The notes: generated from the letters alone by a model not told the origin. A stretch of DNA of 38,306 nucleotides from Nitrospira sp. CG24E (GCA_002869895.2 NEWP02000027.1:76184-114489); one strand, 5' to 3'; shown: positions 26,269 through 33,548, numbered from the stretch's first letter. A program made the numbers and translations.

Positions 26269-27450
26269 ATGGCTATTCTGGGAAAATCGACCAAAACGAT
26301 CTCTCAGCTGTCCAACCACCTGAAATCGTTTCGTATCAACAAAGGCTTCTCGCAGGCCGAACTTGCTGCTCGTGCTGGCATCACGCGGCAGGCGGTGTCT
26401 TCCATTGAGTCGAATCTGTATCTGCCGACGACAGCCGTTGCCCTTCATTTAGCCTCGGTGCTGGCCTGCCGGGTTGAAGATCTGTTCAGCCTTGCTGCGG
26501 CGGAGGACTTCATCGAGGGCCGGTTAATCGGCCATCTTCCGCACAGCGACACGAAGGCTGTGCCCGTTCGAGTCAAAGTGACCAAAGTTGGAACGCGGAC
26601 GGTCGTGAGCCCACTCATTGGATTGGGCGAGCTGCTTTCTTTCACTGTCCCTGCTGATGGCTATGTCGTCGAGGCGCATGGTCAGACTTCTGGTATGACG
26701 GTGCGGGTGAAACTCTCGCGGGACCGACGGGCGATTGAACAGGAAATTTCTGTGGCCGGCTGCGATCCGGCAATTTTTCTTGCCGGTGAACATCTCCGGC
26801 GCGGTAAGGATCAGACCTCCGTAATCGGCTGGACGATGGGCAGCATGGCGGCACTGCATGCGTTACAACGCGGCGAGGTGCATGTTGCAGGTCTGCATCT
26901 CTTCGATCCGACGACCGGGGAATCAAACCTGCCGTTCCTCCGGCGTGCGCTGAAAGGTTCAAATTATGAAGTGGTCACGTTCGCGACCTGGGAAGAGGGC
27001 TTGCTCGTTCGAGCGGGGAATCCCAAGTCTATCCGTGCCGTCACCGACGTGGTCGACCCCTCCGTCACACTCGTGAATCGGGAAGAGGGGGCCGGGGCTA
27101 GGCTGTTGCTGGATCAGCGGTTGCGTGTTGCGGGAATCAATCAGGATCAGGTGAAGGGCTATGGCACGATCGTCGCCTCGCATTTCGAGGTTGCACGTGC
27201 GATTGCAGGCCGTCAGGCTGATGTCGGGGTCGGCATCCGGTCTGCGGCGCAACTTTTTGAACTGGACTTTGTACCGCTTCAAACTGCGCGCTATGACCTT
27301 GTCGTGCCCAAAGCCTATTTGAAGTCTCATCCGACGTTAACCCATTTGTTCGAGACTCTGGTCAGCCGCCCGTTTCGGCATGAGATCGAGGCGCTGGGCG
27401 GGTATGACACCAGCGAAACAGGAAAGCTCCATGCGCTGCGTGTCGGCTGA
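26269..27450 (+). CDS. XRE-family regulator fused to a molybdate-type substrate-binding (PBP-like) domain
   Basis: 393 residues from ATG 26269. Eight more codons are open to a TTG. The N-terminal helix-turn-helix (about 16-70) reads LKSFRINKGFSQAELAARAG, ITRQAVSSIESNLYLP. Residues about 130-380 form a periplasmic-binding-protein-like ligand domain (PF12727 type) with GCDPAIFLAGEHLRR, GWTMGSMAALHALQRGEVHV, EEGLLVRAGNPKSI, NREEGAGARLLLDQ and ASHFEVARAIAGRQADVGVG. Proteins of this architecture sense molybdate or related oxyanions or cofactors. It directly precedes a porin and modABC on the same strand, so it most probably controls them. The ligand identity is inferred from context. Confidence 0.85.
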   Translation: MAILGKSTKTISQLSNHLKSFRINKGFSQAELAARAGITRQAVSSIESNLYLPTTAVALHLASVLACRVEDLFSLAAAEDFIEGRLIGHLPHSDTKAVPVRVKVTKVGTRTVVSPLIGLGELLSFTVPADGYVVEAHGQTSGMTVRVKLSRDRRAIEQEISVAGCDPAIFLAGEHLRRGKDQTSVIGWTMGSMAALHALQRGEVHVAGLHLFDPTTGESNLPFLRRALKGSNYEVVTFATWEEGLLVRAGNPKSIRAVTDVVDPSVTLVNREEGAGARLLLDQRLRVAGINQDQVKGYGTIVASHFEVARAIAGRQADVGVGIRSAAQLFELDFVPLQTARYDLVVPKAYLKSHPTLTHLFETLVSRPFRHEIEALGGYDTSETGKLHALRVG

Positions 27451-27459
27451 CAATCTTAC

Positions 27460-27469
27460 AGATATATAA
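27460..27469. promoter_or_regulatory. AT-rich motif shared by three sites around the molybdate locus
   Basis: The ten bases AGATATATAA lie between the regulator and porin genes. The 8-mer ATATATAA recurs at 26151-26158 upstream of the regulator and at 31731-31738 after modC. It could be a binding site for the regulator, but AT-rich words recur by chance. Confidence 0.25.
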
Positions 27470-27508
27470 ACAGTTTGAGAATCGCGGTTGTGGATAACTG
27501 GAGGAGCT

Positions 27509-29035
27509 ATGATCATGGGCGGATGGTGGTGCGCCTTCATGAGCGCACTGTTCCTCGTTGTAGGGGCGGGTGCAGTGAGGGCCGTAGAGTACGGTGAAAT
27601 GGTGCAGAAAGACGGAAAGTGGGTATTTCAGAGTACGGAAGACCCTGTGTTCAAACTCATGCGCAATAAGGGACTGATCACGAATGAGGAATATTTCAAA
27701 ACTTCAGCACAGACCGGAAAAAATTGGAAGGAAACAGCTGATGCCGCCCTCATTTTAGAGAGAGAGACCAAGTGGCCTCGGTATCTAAAGACTGCAATGC
27801 ACTTACCCGATTGGGTCGACCTGGGCATTGAAAATCGGACGCGATTCGAAAGTTATGATCATCCTTGGCGATCGACTCAACAAAATGGAGGCGGGCAGAC
27901 GGATTCCCAGGCGATTGTCCGATCCAGGGTGCGCTTCGGGTTGGGTAATGGCCCTTTCCTGTTTCTCTTTGAAGGACAGGATTCACGGGCCTATTGGAAC
28001 GATAATCCCGGGGATTTTGTAAATGCCACGACAGTCAACGAGTATGACATCTTGCAGTTACTTGGATCTGCGACTCTGGACAATGTGTTAGGGAGCGGAT
28101 TACGCACGGACTTGCATGTCGGTCGAATGACCCTGGATTTTGGAATGCGTCGGTACATTGCCCGAAATGATTTCCGAAATACCACGAATGCCTTCGATGG
28201 AGTTCATTGGCAAATCGGCGAAGGCAAAACCTGGCGGTTTAGGGCATTTTTGGTTGAGCCGGTCATTCGAAATGAAGTGAAACTCGATGAGCAGAGCGCA
28301 GATAGTGTCTTCTGGGGAACCTATGTGGAGAGCGAACACCTTCCCTGGTTCAACGTGAACGTGTTTTATTTCGGGTTAAACGATCAAAAACCCCAGAACA
28401 AAAATCTTCACCGTACCTATAGCACGTACGGACTTCGCCTATTCAAGACTCCTGCGATCAACGAATTCGATTATGAGTTCGAAGGAGCCATTCAAGAAGG
28501 ACGCTTAGGCAACGTCGATCATTTCGCCTATAACCCAAACGCTGAGGCTGGCTATACGTTCAATCTGCCTTGGGCTCCACGTTTTTTGGCGCAGTATGCC
28601 TACGCCAGTGGCACGAATACCCCGGGAGGGAGTCAGGACGGAAACTTTGACTTCCTGTTCGGCGCCCGCAATTTTGATCTCATGCCTACGGGAAATTTTG
28701 GACCATTTAACCGGTCCAACATCAGTTCTCCCGGTTGGAGGCTGATTGTCAGACCTGCCTCGAATGTGACAGCGCAAATCAAACACCGCTTCTGGTATCT
28801 GGCAGAAGCGCGCGGGGCATACGTAGCCGGTGTCTTGCAAGATTCCACGGGAGGGGCAGGAAACTATCTAGGTCATGATGTGCAATTACGTCTCCAATGG
28901 GCCGTCAGTAATAACCTGGATTTCGATATCGGATACGACCATTGGTTCAAGGGACCTATTTTGACCGGCTCCCTGTTTCTGCCAATTTGCCAGCCGGTGG
29001 GAACAAGGATACGGATTATTTTTATCTTCAGATGA
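27509..29035 (+). CDS. Alginate-export-type outer-membrane porin, frameshifted at its C-terminus
   Basis: ATG 27509 has GGAGGAGCT immediately upstream. The 508-residue product starts with a signal peptide (AFMSALFLVVGAGAVRA), then a short helical part, then alternating aromatic beta-strands with the Alginate_exp (PF13372) look: LGIENRTRFESYDHPW, VRSRVRFGLGNGPFLFLFEG and DLHVGRMTLDFGMRR. The last 25 residues (TGSLFLPICQPVGTRIRIIF) do not look like a porin end. The next frame supplies DRLPVSANLPAGGNKDTDYF YLQMRVRL and a TAG at 29047-29049. A single missing base at about 28957 explains this, so the final membrane strand needed for outer-membrane insertion is lost as written. It may transport an oxyanion or another solute for the adjacent ABC system. 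Confidence 0.8.
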   Translation: MIMGGWWCAFMSALFLVVGAGAVRAVEYGEMVQKDGKWVFQSTEDPVFKLMRNKGLITNEEYFKTSAQTGKNWKETADAALILERETKWPRYLKTAMHLPDWVDLGIENRTRFESYDHPWRSTQQNGGGQTDSQAIVRSRVRFGLGNGPFLFLFEGQDSRAYWNDNPGDFVNATTVNEYDILQLLGSATLDNVLGSGLRTDLHVGRMTLDFGMRRYIARNDFRNTTNAFDGVHWQIGEGKTWRFRAFLVEPVIRNEVKLDEQSADSVFWGTYVESEHLPWFNVNVFYFGLNDQKPQNKNLHRTYSTYGLRLFKTPAINEFDYEFEGAIQEGRLGNVDHFAYNPNAEAGYTFNLPWAPRFLAQYAYASGTNTPGGSQDGNFDFLFGARNFDLMPTGNFGPFNRSNISSPGWRLIVRPASNVTAQIKHRFWYLAEARGAYVAGVLQDSTGGAGNYLGHDVQLRLQWAVSNNLDFDIGYDHWFKGPILTGSLFLPICQPVGTRIRIIFIFR

Positions 29036-29061
29036 GAGTCAGACTGTAGAGGAGACGGCGT

Positions 29062-29838
29062 ATGCTTCGAGTCGTCATCGCATTGTGCCTGTTTGTCATG
29101 CCAGGCGTGAACTTTGCGACTGCTGAGGAGATCACGATTGCGGCTGCGTCGGATCTGAATTTTGCTTTCAGGGAAATCGCGACTGAGTATGAAAAAACAA
29201 CCGGCAACCACGTGAGGCTGTCGCTCGGATCCTCCGGCAATTTCTATGCGCAAATTCACAATGGCGCGCCGTTCGATCTCTACTTTTCGGCCGACATCGA
29301 CTATCCCAGGAAATTGGACGAAGCCGGATTGACCTTTCCCGGCTCCCTCTATCCCTATGCAGTCGGGCGGATCGTTTTGTGGAGCGGGTATGAATCGCAC
29401 ATCGATGTGACGCAAGGATTCGAGGTGTTGCGCGAGGCGGCCGTCAAGAAAATTGCCATCGCCAATCCCAAACATGCTCCCTATGGCAGGGCGGCTGTGG
29501 CTGCAATGGAGCATTTCAAGGTCTATGACCAGGTCAAAGGCAAGCTCATTTTGGGAGAGAATATCTCGCAAGCGGCGCAGTTTATCGAATCTGGAGCCTG
29601 CGATATCGGGATCATTGCATTGTCTCTGGCGATGGCTCCTGTCATGCAATCGAAGGGAACCTATTGGGAGGTTCCGGCGGAAGCCTACCAGGCTCTTGAG
29701 CAGGGCGCCGTAGTCTTGAAGTCGTCGAAGCAGCAGGACGCGGCGAAACAGTTCCTGGCATTTGTCAAAAGTGCACAAGGACAGGAGATCATGAAGCGCT
29801 ATGGCTTCGTCGTTCCGAGATCCGGTGCCGACCAATGA
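29062..29838 (+). CDS. modA: Molybdate ABC transporter periplasmic binding protein
   Basis: 258 residues. The signal peptide ends near ATA-EEI (about residue 21). The mature protein begins EEITIAAASDLNFAFREIA, the classic ModA opening whose AASDL loop contacts the oxyanion, and has SLGSSGNFYAQIHNGAPFDL, FSADIDYPRKLDEAG, ANPKHAPYGRAAVAAMEHF and the DIGIIALSLA segment. GAGGAG precedes the ATG. Molybdate (or tungstate) is bound in the periplasm and handed to ModB. It starts 26 bases after the porin frame. Confidence 0.95.
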   Translation: MLRVVIALCLFVMPGVNFATAEEITIAAASDLNFAFREIATEYEKTTGNHVRLSLGSSGNFYAQIHNGAPFDLYFSADIDYPRKLDEAGLTFPGSLYPYAVGRIVLWSGYESHIDVTQGFEVLREAAVKKIAIANPKHAPYGRAAVAAMEHFKVYDQVKGKLILGENISQAAQFIESGACDIGIIALSLAMAPVMQSKGTYWEVPAEAYQALEQGAVVLKSSKQQDAAKQFLAFVKSAQGQEIMKRYGFVVPRSGADQ

Positions 29839-29868
29839 ATCTCGCCCATGTTGAGTGTCTAACTGTGC

Positions 29869-29896
29869 GTTTCACGTTTCACGCTTCACGCTTCAC
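29869..29896. repeat. Array of four 7-bp units (GYTTCAC) between modA and modB
   Basis: Two copies of GTTTCAC are followed by two copies of GCTTCAC, exactly adjacent. They occupy the modA-modB gap within the operon, just before the modB ATG, where a ribosome binding site would be expected. No inverted arm was found. Unlike the other arrays it is in one orientation only. Confidence 0.75.
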
Positions 29897-29905
29897 GGCA
29901 CTTCC

Positions 29906-30580
29906 ATGAACTGGATCGCCATTGCCGTCACCTTCAAGCTTGCGCTGCTTACGGCGGCCGTCTTGCTCATCGTCGGTCTACCCATCGCCTATTGGCTCAC
30001 CTTTTCGAAATGGCGCTGGAAATTCATTGTCGAGTCGGTGGTCGCGCTTCCGCTCGTGCTGCCTCCGACGGTGCTGGGTTTTTATATCTTGGTCGCGATC
30101 GGTCCCCATAGCCCGGTCGGTCGGTTCTACAGCGACGTGATCGGGCATCCGCTTCCCTTTACCTTCGAAGGTCTGCTGATTGCGTCGATCCTCTATAGCC
30201 TGCCGTTTGCCGTGCAACCGTTTGCTGCAGCTTTCGAGCAAGTGGATCGCCGGTTGATCGAAGCCTCCTGGACGTTGGGGGTGTCGAAGGTCAAGACCTT
30301 CTTCCGTTTGATTGTGCCACTGTCGACGGCGGGTCTGATTACCGGCGCGGTACTGAGCTTTGCCCACACATTGGGGGAGTTTGGTGTCGTCCTCATGGTC
30401 GGCGGCAACATCGAGGGAGAGACGCGCACCGTCTCGATCGATATTTACGATGAAGTCCAAGCGCTCAATTATGCGGGAGCCGCCAAGACGGCGCTGTTGT
30501 TGCTGGCGGTCTCCTATGGAGTCCTGTTGCTGGTCTATGCGATGAATCGAAAGGTCTGGGCTGTATGGCCGCAGCGTTGA
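29906..30580 (+). CDS. modB: Molybdate ABC transporter permease
   Basis: 224 residues from ATG 29906, the first Met that gives a normal ModB N-terminus (MNWIAIAVTFKLALLTAAVL). The frame opens earlier, but those codons include the heptamer array. About five membrane helices; LPLVLPPTVLGFYILVAIG is a strongly conserved ModB motif, and the cytoplasmic coupling loop EASWTLGVSKVKTFFRLIVP is the EAA motif contacting the ATPase. It forms the membrane channel for molybdate. No clear ribosome binding site lies before the ATG. Its end overlaps modC by 16 bases. Confidence 0.95.
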   Translation: MNWIAIAVTFKLALLTAAVLLIVGLPIAYWLTFSKWRWKFIVESVVALPLVLPPTVLGFYILVAIGPHSPVGRFYSDVIGHPLPFTFEGLLIASILYSLPFAVQPFAAAFEQVDRRLIEASWTLGVSKVKTFFRLIVPLSTAGLITGAVLSFAHTLGEFGVVLMVGGNIEGETRTVSIDIYDEVQALNYAGAAKTALLLLAVSYGVLLLVYAMNRKVWAVWPQR

Positions 30581-31659
30581 CAGTTGACTGCCGCAAGACC
30601 TTTCGCGGGAGATTTACGGCTGCTGCGAAGTTGGATCTCCCGCTGGAGCCTCCGCAAGTCCTGATTCTTTTTGGGCCGTCGGGATCCGGGAAAACGACCC
30701 TGTTGCGTTGCCTTGCCGGACTGGAATGGCCAGAAGAAGGACGGATTCAGTTCGGTTCGACGACATGGGTCGATGCAGCATCCAATATTCGCCTCTCGCC
30801 GCAAGCCAGGAGGATCGGCTACATGCCGCAGGAGTATGCGCTCTTTCCCACGCATACCGTAGCCGGGAACATTGAATATGGATTGAGCGATCTGCCGATT
30901 GAAGCGCGCCGTGCGCGTATCCGTGAGTTGATCGCCTTGCTGCAACTTCAGGGGCTTGAACAGGCCAAGCCGGCTCAGTTGTCCGGTGGGCAACAGCAAC
31001 GTGTGGCGCTCGCGCGCGCGATTGCGAGACGACCGCAGCTTTTGCTGCTGGATGAACCCCTGTCGGCCTTGGATGCGCCGACACGCAGTCGCTTGAGGGG
31101 AGAATTGCGATCTCTCCTGACGCAGTTGCACATTCCTTCTATCGTCGTCACGCACGATTGGGCCGAGGCCTTGACGTTGGGCGATATTATTGCAGTGATG
31201 CAGGGCGGGACGATTCTTCAAACCGGTTCGCCACAGGAGGTGTTCTCTCGGCCGGCGAATGCGGAGGTGGCCCAGATCGTCGGTATCGAGACGGTCGTGC
31301 AGGGTCACGTCGTCGCGAACGACAATGGGTTGGCGACCCTGTCGGTAAATGGGACGAGGTTGAAAAGCCTAGGAACGGACCTGAAGGGTTCAGATGTGTA
31401 CGTCTGCATTCGCGCGGAAGATGTTCTGCTCGAACAGACGGGGGGCGGCGTCACGAGCGCTCGGAATCACCTGTCCGGTTCTGTGACTGAGATACTGCCG
31501 CAGGGTGTGTTGGTGACGGTCACGGTCGACTGCGGGTTCCCCCTGCGGGCGGTGATTACGCGGGGCGCCAGAGAAGAGCTCGGTCTCAAGATCGGTTCAG
31601 CAGTTGTGGCGGCGATCAAAGCTGGAGCGGTACATCTCGTGCCAAGATCTGTGGCCTAA
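30565..31659 (+). CDS. modC: Molybdate ABC transporter ATP-binding protein
   Basis: 364 residues. Walker A is GPSGSGKTTLLRCLAGLE, the Q-loop MPQEYALFPT, the signature LSGGQQQRVALARAI, Walker B LLLLDEPLSALD, and the H-loop VTHDWAEAL. After about residue 240 a TOBE/Mop-like domain follows (SGSVTEILPQGVLVTVTVDC), which in ModC binds molybdate and gives feedback. It powers import with ATP in the cytoplasm. Translation is probably coupled to modB. The last gene of the locus. Confidence 0.96.
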   Translation: MAAALTVDCRKTFRGRFTAAAKLDLPLEPPQVLILFGPSGSGKTTLLRCLAGLEWPEEGRIQFGSTTWVDAASNIRLSPQARRIGYMPQEYALFPTHTVAGNIEYGLSDLPIEARRARIRELIALLQLQGLEQAKPAQLSGGQQQRVALARAIARRPQLLLLDEPLSALDAPTRSRLRGELRSLLTQLHIPSIVVTHDWAEALTLGDIIAVMQGGTILQTGSPQEVFSRPANAEVAQIVGIETVVQGHVVANDNGLATLSVNGTRLKSLGTDLKGSDVYVCIRAEDVLLEQTGGGVTSARNHLSGSVTEILPQGVLVTVTVDCGFPLRAVITRGAREELGLKIGSAVVAAIKAGAVHLVPRSVA

Positions 31660-32077
31660 GTTAACTATCGAACTTCTTCTGAGTTATTTTCCACGGAGCT
31701 TAGGCAATCGACGAGGAGGAAACGACCAAGATATATAAGAAAGGTCAAGGAAAATATTTGCGAAACCCTCTCCCCAACTTCTGTGGATAAGCCTGTTCAT
31801 AAGCCAGCTGCACTGCCAAAATACCGCGCATTTTTCGATATCCGAGACGTGATTGCCTAAAAAGTATGCATTGATGGAAGCGAGCTGTACACCACAAGAT
31901 ATGGGGGTGCTTTCAGGGAAATCAGGGAGAAATAACAAAACCTAGGTAGGCATACGCGTATCGTGTATCACAATTCTGTATTGCAGCGCTGGGAGAGCCG
32001 TTCGAAGGCGAGTTATGCACAGATGTCGCTCCTGGAAAGTAGTTTCTGCTCCATTATAAGGAGTCCATTGAGAGAGC
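31660..32077. other. Intergenic region with two DnaA-box-like words
   Basis: No gene recognised. It contains TGTGGATAA (31782-31790, a perfect DnaA box on the reverse strand) and TTATGCACA (32013-32021, matching TTATNCACA). Two such words are not enough for a replication origin and there are no origin genes nearby. The last part holds the promoter of the LexA-like gene. Confidence 0.35.
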
Positions 32078-32116
32078 TTGACAGGGAATCGCAGTGTATG
32101 TAACCATTGGTTACAT
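32078..32116 (+). promoter_or_regulatory. Promoter and 19-bp palindromic operator of the LexA-like gene
   Basis: TTGACA (32078-32083) is followed after 17 bases by TAACCA (32101-32106). The perfect palindrome ATGTAACCATTGGTTACAT (32098-32116) covers the -10 box and ends one base before the ATG. It is the probable autoregulatory site of the encoded repressor. The transcript would have a leader of about five bases. Confidence 0.7.
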
Positions 32117-32117
32117 T

Positions 32118-32663
32118 ATGAAGCCTGCCGATTTGAAACATCTTCGGGAACAGCTCGGCCTCACACAACAGCAATTGGCCGATGCATTGCGAACCACGCG
32201 TGTGTCGGTGGCGCGATATGAAGCGGGTATGCGGCGGATTCCTGGCATGGTGAAGGTCGCGATCGATCAGCTGGGGCGCTCGTCTGAAATTTCTATGGCA
32301 GGGATAGTGGCGGCTGGTTCGCCGATCGAACCGGTGCAGCAGGCTGAGCGCATCGATGTGCCTCCCAGCATGTTACGCGGTGGAGATACCTTTGCGCTTC
32401 GGGTCAAGGGGGAATCGATGAAAGATGACGGCATTCTGCCGGGCGATCTCGTCGTGGTGCGGAAGCAGGCGACGGCAAGAAATGGGCAAACGGTGGTGGC
32501 CTTGGTGAATCATGAAGCCACGATCAAGACCTATTTCAAAAAAGATTCGCACATCGAACTGCATCCGGCCAACGAAGCGATGCAGCCGATTATTGTGAAA
32601 CCGTCAGATACGTTTCAGATCGAAGGTCTTCTCATCGGTGTGATTCGTCATTGTACGGTGTAA
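32118..32663 (+). CDS. LexA-like repressor with XRE helix-turn-helix and S24 autoprotease domain
   Basis: 181 residues from ATG 32118, with no ribosome binding site and next to the operator. Residues 5-55 form an XRE helix-turn-helix (LKHLREQLGLTQQQLADALR, TTRVSVARYEAG). Residues 60-181 form a LexA/UmuD-type S24 peptidase domain. The self-cleavage site is Ala66-Gly67 in IVAAGSP, the nucleophile is Ser100 in VKGESMKDDG, and the general base is Lys137 in EATIKTYF. Such proteins cut themselves when RecA filaments signal DNA damage, or respond to other stress, and so release their genes. The XRE domain differs from the winged helix of canonical LexA, so it may be either the LexA substitute or a phage-type repressor. 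Confidence 0.88.
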   Translation: MKPADLKHLREQLGLTQQQLADALRTTRVSVARYEAGMRRIPGMVKVAIDQLGRSSEISMAGIVAAGSPIEPVQQAERIDVPPSMLRGGDTFALRVKGESMKDDGILPGDLVVVRKQATARNGQTVVALVNHEATIKTYFKKDSHIELHPANEAMQPIIVKPSDTFQIEGLLIGVIRHCTV

Positions 32664-32670
32664 CGAATGC

Positions 32671-32806
32671 GGTTCATTTGGTCTGTCTGGTTTATTTCGT
32701 TTGTTTTGTTCAACTGGTTTCTCTGGTTAGCTGGTTCGTTTGGTTTCTTTCGTTCTTCGAACCAAACAAACGAGACAAACCAAACAAACCAATCGAACAA
32801 GACAAG
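32671..32806. repeat. Long inverted array of 9-bp units (GGTTTGTTT)
   Basis: The left arm (32671-32759) is about ten tandem nonamers near GGTTYRTTT (for example GGTTTATTT, CGTTTGTTT, GGTTCGTTT), one of them 8 bases long. The right arm (32760-32806) is about five nonamers in the opposite orientation. The two arms meet almost directly, so the RNA would fold back into a long, imperfect hairpin. It starts eight bases after the LexA-like stop and ends just before the ribosome binding site region of the next small gene. Confidence 0.85.
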
Positions 32807-32850
32807 CTGGCGGCTTTTTTCAGCACTCTGCTAAAAGGAAGGAGGACAAG

Positions 32851-33099
32851 ATGCTCATAGCAAGACGATCCCTTAGGACAGACCGGCTCGCTGATTTGAA
32901 GCGAACGGTGGATGTATTGAATGGACAGTTACGCGAGGCGCAGGGGGAGTTGTATCGTGTCAAAGCGGAGCCGTTACTTGTGTGGTTATGGCGGAATCTC
33001 GTGAGCGTCAAAGGTAGACAGGCGTTCATGTCTGCTGTCTGCAATCGGCGCGTTCGCCCGAATACAAGGATGGTGCTCCATGCTGACCCAAGGGCGTAG
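32851..33099 (+). CDS. Small coiled-coil protein (82 aa), function unknown
   Basis: GGAAGGAGG lies six bases before ATG 32851. A longer upstream frame exists but reads through the nonamer array and is discarded. The N-terminal 45 residues (RTDRLADLKRTVDVLNGQLR) are charged and heptad-like, then WLWRNLVSVKGRQAFM, then a basic tail. It lies in the probable operon behind the LexA-like repressor and overlaps the next gene by 20 bases. No family is recognised. Confidence 0.55.
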   Translation: MLIARRSLRTDRLADLKRTVDVLNGQLREAQGELYRVKAEPLLVWLWRNLVSVKGRQAFMSAVCNRRVRPNTRMVLHADPRA

Positions 33100-33262
33100 G
33101 GTGGACGGTCCAGTCGTCGGCATCTGTGTTGACTGTGGGGTAGTGGTCCAGGGAGGAGTTGCCTGCGTCGATCGGACGGCCCATTCAACCGTGGAACTGT
33201 GCGAACGTTGCCGCTGTATCTTTCGGCAGCGACAGGTCTTCACAGGCGGATGCTGCGAGTAG
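33080..33262 (+). CDS. Small cysteine-rich zinc-ribbon-like protein (60 aa)
   Basis: Starts inside the previous gene with AAGGA about nine bases upstream. Cysteine pairs CVDCG (about 16-20) and CERC (about 41-44), with more Cys near the end (RCIF, GGCCE), fit a zinc-binding fold. It shares a transcript with the coiled-coil protein and possibly the LexA-like repressor, so it could be a damage-inducible small protein (inference). Confidence 0.5.
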   Translation: MLTQGRRVDGPVVGICVDCGVVVQGGVACVDRTAHSTVELCERCRCIFRQRQVFTGGCCE

Positions 33263-33282
33263 AGAATGCAGAAGTAGTGATT

Positions 33283-33358
33283 TGGTGGCGGTGCCCCGGA
33301 TTGAACGGGGGACCCGCGGCTTATGAGTCCGCTGCTCTACCAACTGAGCTACACCGCC
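33283..33358 (-). tRNA. tRNA-Met (CAT anticodon)
   Basis: The reverse complement folds as a complete cloverleaf: acceptor GGCGGTG/CACCGCC, D-arm AGCTCAGTTGGTAGAGC, anticodon loop CTCATAA, T-arm CCCCG-TTCAATC-CGGGG, discriminator A, and an encoded CCA. The G1-C72 pair excludes initiator tRNA. It is most like elongator tRNA-Met. A tRNA-Ile2, whose CAT anticodon is modified by TilS, cannot be excluded by eye. Confidence 0.92.
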
Positions 33359-33423
33359 GGAAACGATGGTACATGAGCGGGCGATATGATACAGGAATGA
33401 TTCGGAGAGTGTCTACTCCGTCT

Positions 33424-33489
33424 GGTCGATCTGGTTTATCTTGTTCGTCTGGTCCATCTGGTGTTTGGTTGAACGAAACCAATCAGACC
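33424..33489. repeat. Inverted array of 9-bp units (GGTCYATCT)
   Basis: Five nonamers (GGTCGATCT, GGTTTATCT, TGTTCGTCT, GGTCCATCT, GGTGTTTGG) fill 33424-33468. Two inverted nonamers (AACGAAACC, AATCAGACC) fill 33472-33489. The pair folds back on itself with almost no loop. It lies between the tRNA and the ferritin-like gene. Confidence 0.75.
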
Positions 33490-33548
33490 ATCATGTGGGT
33501 GTCCTGTTACATCTTGGTTTCGTCCCGTCCTTCCGATAAGCTGGGCAC

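Noticed and set aside
31782-32021. Replication origin suggested by DnaA-box words
   Set aside because: Only one perfect and one near box in about 240 bases, no cluster, no dnaA, dnaN or gyrB nearby. TGTGGATAA also occurs by chance at 27489.
32740-32850. Upstream extension of the small coiled-coil protein to 32740
   Set aside because: The extension would translate the nonamer array into Lys/Thr/Gln-rich repeats, whereas a strong GGAAGGAGG site precedes the ATG at 32851.
32671-33492. CRISPR array from the repeated GGTTTGTTT units
   Set aside because: Units are 9 bp, degenerate, directly adjacent with no spacers, and followed by inverted copies. There are no cas genes.
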